NCBI RefSeq assembly: GCF_900101115.1
Contig: NZ_FNFU01000012.1
Coordinates: 1 to 64,000 of the forward strand
Direction of reading: 5' to 3'
Length of the DNA: 64,000 bases
From: Cryobacterium psychrotolerans
GTDB lineage: Bacteria; Actinomycetota; Actinomycetes; Actinomycetales; Microbacteriaceae
The translations under genes were made by a program, and so were the position numbers. Every line of letters begins with the position of its first letter. Position 1 is the stretch's first letter. Shown here piece after piece: positions 33,513 through 42,351 of this stretch. The notes under the pieces are model-generated. The model searched no databases and was not told the DNA's origin. It worked only from the letters and a program-made list of their open reading frames with translations.

Positions 33513-35108
33513 ATGGTGCCGGTCTGGATTTGCGAGGCCTGCGGGCTGGAGCATCCGGAGACGGCCGAACCGCCGCCGGTGTGCGTGATCTGCACCGACG
33601 AACGGCAATTCGTGCCGCCCGTCGGCCAGAGCTGGACCACCTCGGAGCGGCTCGAACGGGCGGGCACCACTGCGAGCGTCGCCGCGGTCGAGGCCGGGCT
33701 CCACCGGATGACGGTGGCGCCTCGGGTCGGGATCGGCCAGCAGGCATTCCTCGTCACCACTCCGGCCGGGAACCTGCTCTGGGAGCCGCCGGGATTCATC
33801 TCCGCGGCCTTCGGCGACGCCGTGCGGGCCCTCGGCGGAGTGGCGGCGGTGGCCGGGAGCCATCCGCACCTGATGGGGGCGGCCATCAGCTGGAGCCACG
33901 CCTTCGGCGACGCCCCGGTCTACGTCGCTTCGGACGACGCGGCCTGGAGCCGCCGGCCCGACCCGGCGATCCGGCACTGGGGCGGCCGCGAGAGCCCGCT
34001 GCCGGGCGTCACCCTCGTGCAGTGCGGCGGGCACTTCCCGGGCAGTTGCGTGCTGTTGTGGCGGGACGGCGCCGAGGGTCGCGGGGTGCTCCTGACCGGC
34101 GACACGATCTTCATCGGCCCGGACAATATGACCGTCAGCGCGATGCGCTCGTACCCGACCCTGATCCCGCTGCCCGAGCAGGCGGTGCGGATCATCCGGG
34201 ACCGGCTGGACTCGCTGACCTACGACCGCATGTACGGCCCCTTCGGCCAGGTCGTGGCCTCGGGCGCCCGCCCCATCGTTACGCGCTCCCTCACCCGCCT
34301 GATCGCCTGGCTCCGAGCCGACATCCCCGATTTCGCCCCCACTACCTACCCCGCCCCCTCCGCCCCGCCCCCTCCGCCGAACTGTGAGTTTGGCACCTTC
34401 GTGGGCGTCGGGAAGGTGCCAAACTCACAGTTCGGCGGTAGTTCGGCGGAGGGGTGGGTCGGCGGGTGGGTGTCAGGCGGGCGTGAGGGCGGTGAGGGCC
34501 ATCTGCTCGAGGAGGGCGCGCACGGTTGCCGGACTGGCGCCGGCGGTGGCGCTGTGCGGGGTCGAGTTGATCAGGCCGAACGTCGCATGGGCACGGATGC
34601 GAAGCAGCGCCGTGTCCACGCCCGGATGCACGCGGCCGAGCACCTGCACCCACAGCTCCACGTAGGCCCGCTGCAGGGCGCGCACCCGGTGCCGGTCCGC
34701 CTCGGCGAGGCTGTCGAGGTCGCGGTCCTGCACCCGGATGACGTCGGGGTTGGACAGGGCGAAGTCCACGTGGAAGCGCACCAGCGCGGCCAGCGCGGCC
34801 GCGGCATCCGGATGCGCGCCGGCGACGGCGCGGCCCCCGGCGACGAGGTCCTCGCTGGCGCCGACCAGCAGCGCGGCGAGCACCGCCTGCTTGCCGCTGA
34901 AATGGCGGTAGACGGCCGGCCCGCTGACCCCGGCGGCCGTGCCGAGGTCTTCGATCGAGGCGCCGTTGAAGCCCGAGCGGGCGAAAAGCGACGCGGCGGC
35001 CGCCAGCAGCGCCTCGCGCCGGTCGGCCTTGGCCAGGCTGCGGGGCGTTGGCGCGGCGGCCGGCGCCGGCCGGGGGGCCGGCGCGGCGGCTCTCATGTCG
35101 ACCATTGA
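33513..35108 (+). CDS. MBL-fold hydrolase with zinc ribbon; frame runs on past its natural end
   Basis: The first about 280 residues form a metallo-beta-lactamase-fold protein preceded by a zinc ribbon (Cys7, Cys10, Cys24, Cys27). Recognisable parts are AGNLLWEPPGFIS, AVAGSHPHLMGA, VQCGGHFPGSCVLLW and GVLLTGDTIFIGPD; a full HxHxDH is not present, so this is a divergent branch. Homology-like sequence ends at about 34370 (AWLRADIPDFAP). No stop occurs there: the frame passes through the palindrome at 34374-34438 and continues antisense to the tetR gene to 35108, adding some 240 low-complexity residues. The natural stop seems lost. Confidence 0.7.
   Translation: MVPVWICEACGLEHPETAEPPPVCVICTDERQFVPPVGQSWTTSERLERAGTTASVAAVEAGLHRMTVAPRVGIGQQAFLVTTPAGNLLWEPPGFISAAFGDAVRALGGVAAVAGSHPHLMGAAISWSHAFGDAPVYVASDDAAWSRRPDPAIRHWGGRESPLPGVTLVQCGGHFPGSCVLLWRDGAEGRGVLLTGDTIFIGPDNMTVSAMRSYPTLIPLPEQAVRIIRDRLDSLTYDRMYGPFGQVVASGARPIVTRSLTRLIAWLRADIPDFAPTTYPAPSAPPPPPNCEFGTFVGVGKVPNSQFGGSSAEGWVGGWVSGGREGGEGHLLEEGAHGCRTGAGGGAVRGRVDQAERRMGTDAKQRRVHARMHAAEHLHPQLHVGPLQGAHPVPVRLGEAVEVAVLHPDDVGVGQGEVHVEAHQRGQRGRGIRMRAGDGAAPGDEVLAGADQQRGEHRLLAAEMAVDGRPADPGGRAEVFDRGAVEARAGEKRRGGRQQRLAPVGLGQAAGRWRGGRRRPGGRRGGSHVDH
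34374..34438. repeat. Palindrome, family D/E, copy 1
   Basis: Perfect 27-bp arms (34374-34400, starting CCGCCGAACTGTGAGTTTGG, and 34412-34438) with an 11-nt loop GTGGGCGTCGG. It shares the inner CACCTTC...GAAGGTG core with the element at 54098 but has unrelated outer arms. Lies between the metallo-hydrolase and tetR genes. Confidence 0.95.
34473..35105 (-). CDS. TetR/AcrR-family regulator of the acyl-CoA carboxylase operon
   Basis: A 210-residue repressor. After an Ala/Pro-rich N-terminus (about 22 residues) comes the TetR helix-turn-helix (RREALLAAAASLFARSGFNGASIEDLGTAAGVSGPAVYRHFSGKQAVLAALL, about 28-80), then a helical ligand-binding domain. It is divergent from accD1, with 100 nt between the starts, containing a near-perfect 16-bp palindrome at 35156-35171 suited to a TetR dimer. 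By analogy with actinobacterial acyl-CoA carboxylase clusters, it likely represses the leucine-catabolism operon and responds to an acyl-CoA (inference). Confidence 0.9.
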   Translation of the reverse strand: MVDMRAAAPAPRPAPAAAPTPRSLAKADRREALLAAAASLFARSGFNGASIEDLGTAAGVSGPAVYRHFSGKQAVLAALLVGASEDLVAGGRAVAGAHPDAAAALAALVRFHVDFALSNPDVIRVQDRDLDSLAEADRHRVRALQRAYVELWVQVLGRVHPGVDTALLRIRAHATFGLINSTPHSATAGASPATVRALLEQMALTALTPA

Positions 35109-35155
35109 GCTTCCCGTCTGGACATCTCGGCGACGACCGGCTAGCCTGAATTTCG

Positions 35156-35171
35156 GTTAGTGATCATTAAC
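35156..35171. promoter_or_regulatory. Probable TetR operator
   Basis: GTTAGTGATCATTAAC is palindromic except for one base pair. It lies in the divergent region between tetR and accD1, just downstream of TAGCCT, a possible -10 box of the accD1 promoter. Confidence 0.6.
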
Positions 35172-35205
35172 TGTACTTGATGCACGCAGCAACGGGAAGA
35201 CGTCA

Positions 35206-36813
35206 ATGGAGACACTCGAGAGTCGGATCGACTCCAGCAGCCCGACCTTCACGGAGAACGACGCCGCCCAACGCGCCCTCGTCGCAGACCTGCAGCAGCG
35301 CCTCGCGCTCGCGGCCCTCGGCGGCCCGGAGAAATCCCGGCAGCGCCACATCGGTCGCGGCAAACTCCTGCCGCGCGAACGCATCGACGCGCTGCTCGAC
35401 GAAGGCAGTCCCTTCCTCGAAATCGCTCCGCTCGCGGCCAACGGCATGTACCACGACGCCTGCCCGGGCGCCGGCATCATCGCCGGCGTCGGGCTCGTCC
35501 ACGGCCGCCAGGTTCTCGTCATCTCCAACGACGCCACCGTCAAGGGCGGCACCTACTACCCGATGACGGTCAAGAAGCACCTCCGCGCGCAGGAGATCGC
35601 CTTCGAGAACCGCCTCCCGTGCGTCTACCTGGTCGACTCGGGCGGAGCGTTCCTGCCGATGCAGGACGACGTCTTCCCCGACAAGGAGCACTTCGGCCGG
35701 ATCTTCTACAACCAGGCCCGGATGTCCGCGGCGAAGATCCCGCAGATCGCCTCGGTCATGGGGTCCTGCACCGCCGGCGGCGCCTACGTGCCGGCGATGA
35801 GCGACGAGACCGTGATCGTTCGTAACCAGGGCACGATCTTCCTCGGTGGCCCGCCGCTGGTTAAGGCCGCGATCGGCGAGATCGTCACCGCAGAGGAGCT
35901 GGGCGGCGGCGACCTGCACGCCCGCACCTCCGGAGTCACCGACCACCTCGCCGAGAACGACCAGCACGCCCTGCAGATCGTGCGCGACATCGTGTCCACC
36001 CTGCCCCGGCCTGCCCAGCCGGCCTGGGACATCCTCCCGACGGTCGAACCCGTCGCCGACGAAACCGAACTCTACGGCGCCGTCCCCACCGACGTGCAGG
36101 GCCAGTACGACGTGCACGAGGTCATCTCGCGCATCGTCGACGGCAGCGAGTTCCACGAGTTCAAGAAGGAATACGGCACGACGCTGATCACCGGCTTCGC
36201 CCGCCTGCACGGGCACCCGATCGGCATCATCGCCAACAACGGCGTGCTGTTCGCCGAGTCGGCGATGAAGGGCGCGCACTTCATCGAGCTCTGCGACCAG
36301 CGCGGCATCCCGATGGTCTTCCTGCAAAACCTGGCCGGATTCATGGTCGGCAAGGACTACGAGGCCGGCGGAATCGCCAAGCACGGCGCCAAGATGGTCA
36401 CCGCCGTGGCGACCGCCCGCGTGCCCAAGCTCACCGTCGTCATCGGCGGATCCTTCGGCGCCGGCAACTACTCGATGTGCGGGCGCGCCTACTCGCCGCG
36501 CTTCCTCTGGATGTGGCCGGCCAGCCGCATCTCCGTGATGGGCGGCGCGCAGGCCTCCTCCGTGCTCGCCACCGTGAAACGGGAGCAGTACGAGGGCCGG
36601 GGCGAGGAATGGTCGGCCGAGGACGAGGCCGCCTTCAAAGCCCCGATCAAGGAACAGTACGAGCACCAGGGCAGCCCCTACTACTCGACCGCCCGCCTCT
36701 GGGACGACGGCGTGATCGACCCGCTGGACACCAGGACCGTGCTCGGCCTGGCCCTCGACGTCTGCGCCGCCACCCCGCTACCCGAGACCGCCTTCGGCCT
36801 CTTCCGGATGTGA
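35206..36813 (+). CDS. accD1: Acyl-CoA carboxylase, carboxyltransferase (beta) subunit, AccD1 / methylcrotonyl-CoA type
   Basis: A 535-residue carboxyltransferase of the crotonase-like double fold. It transfers CO2 from carboxybiotin to an acyl-CoA, most likely 3-methylcrotonyl-CoA in leucine breakdown. Features include [55 protein letters not shown] and [17 protein letters not shown], the latter close to methylcrotonyl-CoA carboxylase rather than propionyl-CoA carboxylase. It is the first gene of a six-gene operon under the divergent TetR. The biotin-carboxylase gene starts 8 nt after its stop. Confidence 0.9.
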   Translation: METLESRIDSSSPTFTENDAAQRALVADLQQRLALAALGGPEKSRQRHIGRGKLLPRERIDALLDEGSPFLEIAPLAANGMYHDACPGAGIIAGVGLVHGRQVLVISNDATVKGGTYYPMTVKKHLRAQEIAFENRLPCVYLVDSGGAFLPMQDDVFPDKEHFGRIFYNQARMSAAKIPQIASVMGSCTAGGAYVPAMSDETVIVRNQGTIFLGGPPLVKAAIGEIVTAEELGGGDLHARTSGVTDHLAENDQHALQIVRDIVSTLPRPAQPAWDILPTVEPVADETELYGAVPTDVQGQYDVHEVISRIVDGSEFHEFKKEYGTTLITGFARLHGHPIGIIANNGVLFAESAMKGAHFIELCDQRGIPMVFLQNLAGFMVGKDYEAGGIAKHGAKMVTAVATARVPKLTVVIGGSFGAGNYSMCGRAYSPRFLWMWPASRISVMGGAQASSVLATVKREQYEGRGEEWSAEDEAAFKAPIKEQYEHQGSPYYSTARLWDDGVIDPLDTRTVLGLALDVCAATPLPETAFGLFRM

Positions 36814-36821
36814 GAGAGACC

Positions 36822-38861
36822 ATGACCATGTTCCACACCGTCCTCGTCGCCAACCGCGGCGAAATCGCCTGCCGCATCATCCGCACGCTGCGGGAGCTCG
36901 GCATCCGCTCGGTCGCCGTCTACAGCGACGCCGACCGCGGTGCCCTGCACGTCTCGCTCGCGGATGTCGCGGTGCGGATCGGCCCCGCGAAGCCCCAGCT
37001 GAGCTACCTCAGCATCGAGGCCATCCTCGACGCCGCCGCCCGCACCGGCGCCCAGGCGATCCACCCCGGCTACGGCTTCCTCTCCGAAAACCAGGCCTTC
37101 GCCCGGGCCTGCTCCGACGCCGGCGTCGTCTTCATCGGGCCCAGCGTGCACGCGCTGAACATGATGGGCGACAAGATCCGCTCGAAGAACCACGTGGCGG
37201 AGTCCGGTGTGCCGGTCGTCCCCGGGGTGTCCCTGCCCGGCCAGAGCGACGAGCAGCTCATCGCCGCCTCTGAGGGCGTCGGCTACCCGATGCTGATCAA
37301 GCCGTCCGCCGGCGGCGGCGGCAAGGGCATGCACCTCGTCGAGCGAGCGGGCGACCTCGCCGGCGCGCTCGTGACCGCCCGCCGCGTCGCATCCAGCGCG
37401 TTCGGCGACGACACCCTGCTGATCGAACGGTTCGTCAGCGCACCCCGGCACATCGAGGTGCAGGTGCTCGCGGACAACCACGGCAACGTCATCCACCTCG
37501 GCGAACGCGAGTGCTCCCTGCAGCGCCGCCACCAGAAGGTCATCGAAGAGGCCCCGTCGCCCCTGCTCGACGCGGACACCCGCGCCCGGATCGGCGAGGC
37601 CGCCTGCGCCGCCGCCCGCAGCGTCGGCTACACCGGCGCCGGGACCGTCGAGTTCCTGGTCTCGGATGCCGCGCCCGACGAGTTCTTCTTCATGGAGATG
37701 AACACCCGGCTCCAGGTGGAACACCCGGTCACCGAGATGGTCACCGGGCTCGACCTCGTCGAGTGGCAGGTGCGCGTGGCGGCGGGGGAGACCCTGCCGC
37801 TGGCCCAGCAGGACGTCGTGCTCACCGGGCACGCGGTCGAGGCCCGCGTCTACGCCGAGAACCCCGAGCGCGGCTTCCTGCCGACCACCGGCACGGTGCT
37901 GCGGCTCGAGGAGGCGTGCGGCGAAGGCATCCGCGTCGACAGCGCCCTCACCCCGGGGCTGGCGATCTCCTCCGACTACGATCCGATGCTCGCCAAGGTC
38001 ATCGCCTGGGCGCCCACCCGCGCCGAGGCGCTGTCCCGCCTCGACCGCGCCCTCGCCGACACGGTCGTGCTCGGCGTGCGCACCAACATCGAATACCTCC
38101 GGCTCCTGGTGCAGGATGAGGACGTCCGCGCCGGGCACCTCGACACCGGCCTGATCGAGCGCAAGCTCCCGGGCCTCGGCTTCCGCGCGGCCGACGACCA
38201 CGTCTACGCCGCAGCGGCGCTGTTCCTGCACGCGCAGGCCTGGTCGGGGGAGAACCCGGTCTGGTCCCGCCCGAGCGGCTGGCGGATGGGCCCGCACCGC
38301 CAGGCCCGGTACAACCTGGCCGTGAGCGCGACCGAGTCGGTCGACGTGCGGGTCGAGGGTGGCCCGGATGCGGCATCCGTCGCCGTCGGCGCCGGCGAGC
38401 CCGCGCCGGCGAGCCTGGCCGAGGTGGCCGGCCGCCCCGGCGCCTTCAGCATCGAGCTCGACGGGGTGAGCCGCGTGCTCGACCTGGTCCGGGACGGCCG
38501 GCGGCTGTGGATCGGCAGCGACGGGTTCTCGGTCGACCTGCGCCGCCGCTCCCGCGCCGAGCAGCTGGCCGAGCAACTCGCCGGCCGCGACCGCGTCGAG
38601 GGCGCGGCCAGCCCCGACGTGCGCTCGCCCATGCCCGGGACCGTCATCGCCGTGCACGCCGCCTCGGGCGACCTCGTCGAGATCGGCCAGACCATCCTCA
38701 CGGTCGAGGCCATGAAGATGGAACACAAGCTCACCGCGGCAACGGCCGGCGTCGTCAGCGTCACCTTCAAGCCAGGCGACCTGGTCAAGCTCGACCAGAT
38801 TGTCGCCACCATCGCAGCGATCGCCACGATGGCCGAGCCCGACGACGCACCGATGGTGTGA
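36822..38861 (+). CDS. accA1: Acyl-CoA carboxylase, biotin carboxylase / biotin carrier (alpha) subunit, AccA1 type
   Basis: A 679-residue subunit combining biotin carboxylase (residues 1-450; [18 protein letters not shown], the ATP-grasp loop [15 protein letters not shown], and [17 protein letters not shown]), a linker domain, and a C-terminal biotin carrier domain with EAMKMEHKL (biotinyl Lys632). ATP-dependently it carboxylates its own biotin, which AccD1 uses. Two ATGs 6 nt apart are possible starts; the first is used. Its neighbours, scoA/scoB, maoC-like and citE-like, match the leucine-degradation cluster known from mycobacteria, except that the acyl-CoA dehydrogenase gene usually following accA1 is absent. 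Confidence 0.92.
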   Translation: MTMFHTVLVANRGEIACRIIRTLRELGIRSVAVYSDADRGALHVSLADVAVRIGPAKPQLSYLSIEAILDAAARTGAQAIHPGYGFLSENQAFARACSDAGVVFIGPSVHALNMMGDKIRSKNHVAESGVPVVPGVSLPGQSDEQLIAASEGVGYPMLIKPSAGGGGKGMHLVERAGDLAGALVTARRVASSAFGDDTLLIERFVSAPRHIEVQVLADNHGNVIHLGERECSLQRRHQKVIEEAPSPLLDADTRARIGEAACAAARSVGYTGAGTVEFLVSDAAPDEFFFMEMNTRLQVEHPVTEMVTGLDLVEWQVRVAAGETLPLAQQDVVLTGHAVEARVYAENPERGFLPTTGTVLRLEEACGEGIRVDSALTPGLAISSDYDPMLAKVIAWAPTRAEALSRLDRALADTVVLGVRTNIEYLRLLVQDEDVRAGHLDTGLIERKLPGLGFRAADDHVYAAAALFLHAQAWSGENPVWSRPSGWRMGPHRQARYNLAVSATESVDVRVEGGPDAASVAVGAGEPAPASLAEVAGRPGAFSIELDGVSRVLDLVRDGRRLWIGSDGFSVDLRRRSRAEQLAEQLAGRDRVEGAASPDVRSPMPGTVIAVHAASGDLVEIGQTILTVEAMKMEHKLTAATAGVVSVTFKPGDLVKLDQIVATIAAIATMAEPDDAPMV

Positions 38862-38913
38862 CGGACGAGCCGACCTGGCCCTATCGTGAGTGCATGCAGA
38901 ACGGGAGATCGAA

Positions 38914-39699
38914 ATGATTGACAAAGTTGTGGCGAGTGCGGCGGAGGCCGTCGCCGACGTTCCGGATGGGGCATCCCTCGCCGTCGGCGGCTTCGGGCTG
39001 TGCGGCATCCCCGAGAACCTGATCGAGGCCCTGCACGCGCAGGGCACGACCGACCTCGAGACGATCAGCAACAACTGCGGCGTCGACGGCTGGGGACTCG
39101 GGCGGCTGCTCGAAGACCACCGCATCCGCCGCACGATCAGCTCCTACGTGGGCGAGAACAAGGAATTCGCACGCCAGTTCCTCTCCGGCGAGCTCGAGGT
39201 CGAGCTGACCCCCCAGGGCACGCTCGCCGAGAAGCTGCGCGCCGGCGGCGCCGGAATCCCCGCCTTCTTCACCCCGGCCGGCGTCGGCACCCAGGTCAGC
39301 GAAGGCGGGCTGCCGCAGCGCTACAACACGGACGGCACGGTCGCGAAGGCGTCCGAGCCCAAGGAGGTGCGCAGCTTCGACGGCGCCGACTACGTGATGG
39401 AGCACTCGGTCACCCCCGACTTCGCCCTCGTGCACGCAGCGAAGGGCGACCGCTACGGCAACCTCGTCTTCCACGCGGCCGCCGCGAACTTCAACCCGCT
39501 CGCCGCCATGGCCGGGCGGATCACGATCGCCCAGGTCGAGGAGCTCGTCGAGCCCGGCGAGCTGGACCCCGAGCACATCCACACGCCGGGCATCTTCGTG
39601 CAGCGTGTCGTCGTCGTCGGAGCGATCGAAAAGCGGATCGAGAAGCGCACCATCACCGGCGCCCCCATCACCCCAGCCACCAAGGAGTTCGGCGCATGA
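38914..39699 (+). CDS. scoA: 3-oxoacid CoA-transferase, alpha subunit
   Basis: A 261-residue subunit of succinyl-CoA:acetoacetate CoA-transferase (SCOT-type; 3-oxoadipate CoA-transferase is the alternative). It has the class I motif [17 protein letters not shown] near residue 21 and [15 protein letters not shown] near 110. With subunit B it activates acetoacetate formed at the end of leucine catabolism. The ATG at 38914 has CGGGAG 7 nt upstream and is preferred over the GTG at 38890. A 52-nt gap separates it from accA1; the next gene overlaps it (ATGA). Confidence 0.9.
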   Translation: MIDKVVASAAEAVADVPDGASLAVGGFGLCGIPENLIEALHAQGTTDLETISNNCGVDGWGLGRLLEDHRIRRTISSYVGENKEFARQFLSGELEVELTPQGTLAEKLRAGGAGIPAFFTPAGVGTQVSEGGLPQRYNTDGTVAKASEPKEVRSFDGADYVMEHSVTPDFALVHAAKGDRYGNLVFHAAAANFNPLAAMAGRITIAQVEELVEPGELDPEHIHTPGIFVQRVVVVGAIEKRIEKRTITGAPITPATKEFGA

Positions 39700-40346
39700 G
39701 CCTCACCCGCGAGGAGCTCGCGGCGCGCGTCGCCCTGGAGCTCGAAAACGGCCAGTACGTCAACCTCGGCATCGGCATGCCCACGCTGATTCCGAACTAC
39801 ATTCCGGATGACATCGAGGTCGTCCTGCACGCCGAGAACGGCATCCTCGGTGTCGGGCCGTACCCCACCGACGACAACGTCGACCCGGACCTGATCAACG
39901 CGGGCAAGGAAACCGTCACGGTCAACCAGGGCGCGGCGTTCTTCGACTCCGCGGCATCCTTCGGCATGGTCCGCGGCGGACACGTCGACGTGGCGGTGCT
40001 CGGGGCGATGGAGGTCGCCGCGAACGGCGACCTGGCCAACTGGATGGTCCCCGGCAAGATGGTCAAGGGCATGGGCGGGGCGATGGACCTCGTCTTCGGG
40101 GCCAAGCGCCTGATCGTCATGATGGAGCACACCGACCGCGCCGGCAACCCGAAGATCCTCGAACGCTGCTCGCTGCCGCTGACCGGCCGGGGTTGCGTCG
40201 ACCGCATCATCACCGACCTCGCCGTGATCGACGTCACCCCCGACGGCCTCGTGCTGCGCGAGCTCGCGCCCGGCGTCACGGTGGAGCAGGTCATCGCGGC
40301 GACCGGCGCCGAGCTGCTGGTCGAGGAACACGAGGTCAGCGTATGA
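39696..40346 (+). CDS. scoB: 3-oxoacid CoA-transferase, beta subunit
   Basis: A 216-residue partner of ScoA. The catalytic glutamate lies in [11 protein letters not shown] (Glu46 region), preceded by [16 protein letters not shown], and [27 protein letters not shown] follows, all class I CoA-transferase hallmarks. Length is standard. The start overlaps scoA by 4 nt and its stop overlaps the next start, so the genes are translationally coupled along the operon. Confidence 0.92.
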   Translation: MSLTREELAARVALELENGQYVNLGIGMPTLIPNYIPDDIEVVLHAENGILGVGPYPTDDNVDPDLINAGKETVTVNQGAAFFDSAASFGMVRGGHVDVAVLGAMEVAANGDLANWMVPGKMVKGMGGAMDLVFGAKRLIVMMEHTDRAGNPKILERCSLPLTGRGCVDRIITDLAVIDVTPDGLVLRELAPGVTVEQVIAATGAELLVEEHEVSV

Positions 40347-40828
40347 CCGGCGACCGCACCGTGATCGAGCAGCGCGGGCTGTACTTCGAGGAGTTCGACC
40401 TGGCCGCGCGCTACCTGCACCGCCCCGGCCGCACGGTCACCGAGGCCGACAACGTGCTGTTCACGACCATGACGATGAACACGCAGTCGCTGCACCTCGA
40501 CGCGGCCTGGTCGGCCACCCAGCCGTTCGGCCAGCGGCTGATGAACTCGATGTTCACGCTGTCCACCCTGGTCGGCAGTTCCGTCGCGCAGCTCACCCAG
40601 GGCACGATCGTGGCGAACCTGGGCTTCGCCGAGGTGAAGTTCCCGCATCCGCTTTATCATGGCGACACCATGTACTCCGAGACGATCGTGACCGACAAAC
40701 GGCTCTCCGGCTCCCGGCCGGGCCAGGGCATCCTGACGCTCGAACACACGGCCCGCAACCAGCACGGCGACGTCGTGGCGACCGCGATCCGCACCGTCAT
40801 GGTCTGGTGCAAGGACTCGGCGCCGTGA
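40343..40828 (+). CDS. MaoC-like hotdog-fold dehydratase
   Basis: A 161-residue single hotdog protein of the MaoC-like hydratase family. It contains [27 protein letters not shown] and [17 protein letters not shown], corresponding to the (R)-hydratase catalytic region with Asp and His. In the equivalent mycobacterial cluster a protein of this type (Rv2499c) sits between fadE19 and citE. Here it presumably hydrates the unsaturated acyl-CoA made in leucine degradation (inference from context). Overlaps both neighbours by 4 nt. Confidence 0.87.
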   Translation: MTGDRTVIEQRGLYFEEFDLAARYLHRPGRTVTEADNVLFTTMTMNTQSLHLDAAWSATQPFGQRLMNSMFTLSTLVGSSVAQLTQGTIVANLGFAEVKFPHPLYHGDTMYSETIVTDKRLSGSRPGQGILTLEHTARNQHGDVVATAIRTVMVWCKDSAP

Positions 40829-41634
40829 GCTTCGACCTGGGCCCGGCCCTCCTCTTCTGCCCGGCCGACCGGCCGGAGCGCTACGCGAAGGCGGCCGCAC
40901 GGGCCGACGCGGTCATCATCGATCTCGAGGATGCCGTCAGCCCCGACGCCCGCGCCGACGCGCGGGTGTCACTGATCGCGAACCCGCTGGATCCCGCGCG
41001 CACCGTCGTGCGGGTCAACGCGGTCGGCACCGAGGACTTCGAACTCGACCTGGCTGCGCTGGAACAGACGCTGTACCGCACGGTCATGCTGCCCAAGGCG
41101 GTCAGCGCCGCACAGCTGGAGGCGCTGCCCGCGTACGACGTGATCGCCCTCTGCGAAACGGCCGCGGGCATCCTCGCCGCGCCTGAGATCGCCGCGGTGC
41201 CCAATGTGGTCGCGTTGATGTGGGGGGCCGAAGACCTCATTGCCTCGCTCGGCGGAAGCTCGAGCCGCTTCGCCGACGGCAGCTACCGCGCCGTCGCCCG
41301 CCACGCCAGGTCCTCCGTGCTCCTGGCCGCCGGCGCGCACGACAAGGCCGCCATCGACAGCGTGTTCCTGGCCATCGCCGACATCACCGGCCTCGCCGCC
41401 GAGGCCGAAGACGCCGTGGCCAGCGGGTTCCGGGCAACGGCCTGCATCCACCCCGGCCAGGTCGCCGTCATCCGGGACGCCTACCGGCCGACCGCCGCGG
41501 AGATCGCCTACGCCTGGGCGATCCTCGAGGCCTCGGCCACGGAAGGCGGCGTCTTCCAGTACCAGGGACGGATGATCGACGGCCCGCTGCTGCGCCACGC
41601 CGAGGCGGTCCTCCGCCGAGCCGAAGCCCCCTGA
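40825..41634 (+). CDS. citE: CitE-like HpcH/HpaI-family acyl-CoA lyase
   Basis: A 269-residue TIM-barrel protein of the citrate-lyase beta-like family. It shows LLFCPADRPERYAKAAARADAVIIDLEDAV (Mg-binding Glu/Asp), VRVNAVGTEDFELDL, MLPKAVSAAQLEAL, ALCETAAGILAAPEIAAV and WGAEDLIASLGG. Stand-alone CitE-like enzymes next to accA1/accD1 act on beta-hydroxyacyl-CoAs in leucine catabolism and itaconate dissimilation in mycobacteria; that role is likely here. Citrate lyase itself is unlikely, because citD and citF are absent. GTG start overlapping the maoC-like stop (GTGA), with AAGGA upstream. Last gene of the operon. Confidence 0.88.
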   Translation: MSFDLGPALLFCPADRPERYAKAAARADAVIIDLEDAVSPDARADARVSLIANPLDPARTVVRVNAVGTEDFELDLAALEQTLYRTVMLPKAVSAAQLEALPAYDVIALCETAAGILAAPEIAAVPNVVALMWGAEDLIASLGGSSSRFADGSYRAVARHARSSVLLAAGAHDKAAIDSVFLAIADITGLAAEAEDAVASGFRATACIHPGQVAVIRDAYRPTAAEIAYAWAILEASATEGGVFQYQGRMIDGPLLRHAEAVLRRAEAP

Positions 41635-41646
41635 CCCCTCGCCACA

Positions 41647-41713
41647 TCCCGCGAAACCGCAGTTGTGCGCGTTATTCCGGCGTCTTGGCGCGCACAACTG
41701 CGGTTTCGCGGGA
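41647..41713. repeat. Dispersed palindrome, family A, copy 3
   Basis: Perfect 25-bp arms (41647-41671, starting TCCCGCGAAACCGCAGTTGT, and 41689-41713) around the 17-nt loop TTATTCCGGCGTCTTGG. The right arm and loop encode the last 13 residues and the stop codon of the glutathione peroxidase gene on the minus strand. Confidence 0.95.
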
Positions 41714-42187
41714 GATGGCCCGCACGATTTGCTCGGATTCGGGTTCCACCGTCGACGCGAAGCGGTCGACGACCTGGCCGGCGGAGTTGACCAGGAACTT
41801 CTCGAAGTTCCACTTGATCAGTCCCGGCAGCGGGCCGCTCTTGAAGGTCGTCAGTTCCGCGTAGAGCGGATGCTGGTGCTTGCCCCGCACATCCACCTTC
41901 TCGGTCAGCGGGAAGCTCACGCCGAAGTTCAGTTCGCAGAACGACGCGATATCGGCCTCGTCGCCCGGCTCCTGGCCCATGAACTGGTTGCAGGGCAGGC
42001 CGAGCACCACGAAGCCCTCGTCCTTGTACCTGCGGTACAGCGCCTCCAGGCCCGCGTACTGAGGGGTGAAGCCGCACTTCGAGGCGACGTTGACGACGAG
42101 CACCGTCTTGCCCCTGAACCGGTCGAACGTCGTCTCCGTGCCGTCGATGAGGGTGAGCGGGATCTCGTAAAGCGTCGATGCTGTCAT
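41672..42187 (-). CDS. Glutathione peroxidase family thiol peroxidase
   Basis: A 171-residue thioredoxin-fold peroxidase that reduces hydroperoxides. The peroxidatic Cys38 is in NVASKCGFTPQY, with Gln68/Asn67 in LPCNQFMGQEPG and Trp126 in IKWNFEKFLV completing the active site; a possible resolving Cys84 is in ASFCELNFG. Bacterial members usually use thioredoxin rather than glutathione. ATG at 42187 lies 6 nt after TATCCT, so it is probably leaderless. The final residues 159-171 ([13 protein letters not shown]) and the stop are contributed by palindrome A3, so the native C-terminus was replaced or extended. Confidence 0.9.
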   Translation of the reverse strand: MTASTLYEIPLTLIDGTETTFDRFRGKTVLVVNVASKCGFTPQYAGLEALYRRYKDEGFVVLGLPCNQFMGQEPGDEADIASFCELNFGVSFPLTEKVDVRGKHQHPLYAELTTFKSGPLPGLIKWNFEKFLVNSAGQVVDRFASTVEPESEQIVRAISRETAVVRAKTPE

Positions 42188-42193
42188 CCGCCG

Positions 42194-42199
42194 AGGATA
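42194..42199 (-). promoter_or_regulatory. Candidate -10 element for the peroxidase gene
   Basis: TATCCT on the minus strand, 6 nt before the ATG at 42187; leaderless arrangement. Confidence 0.5.
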
Positions 42200-42351
42200 G
42201 CCCGGCGCGCTTCGAGGAAGCTGAAGCGGCTCGCGGGCAGGGGCGCCGCGTGAGCGCACCGCTTGGATAACGGTTCCCGCAAGCCCCTCGGAAAGACCGG
42301 GAACGGGGATTATTCTCGGGGCACAGCAGCAGGCAACGGGAAGGGAGAGCC

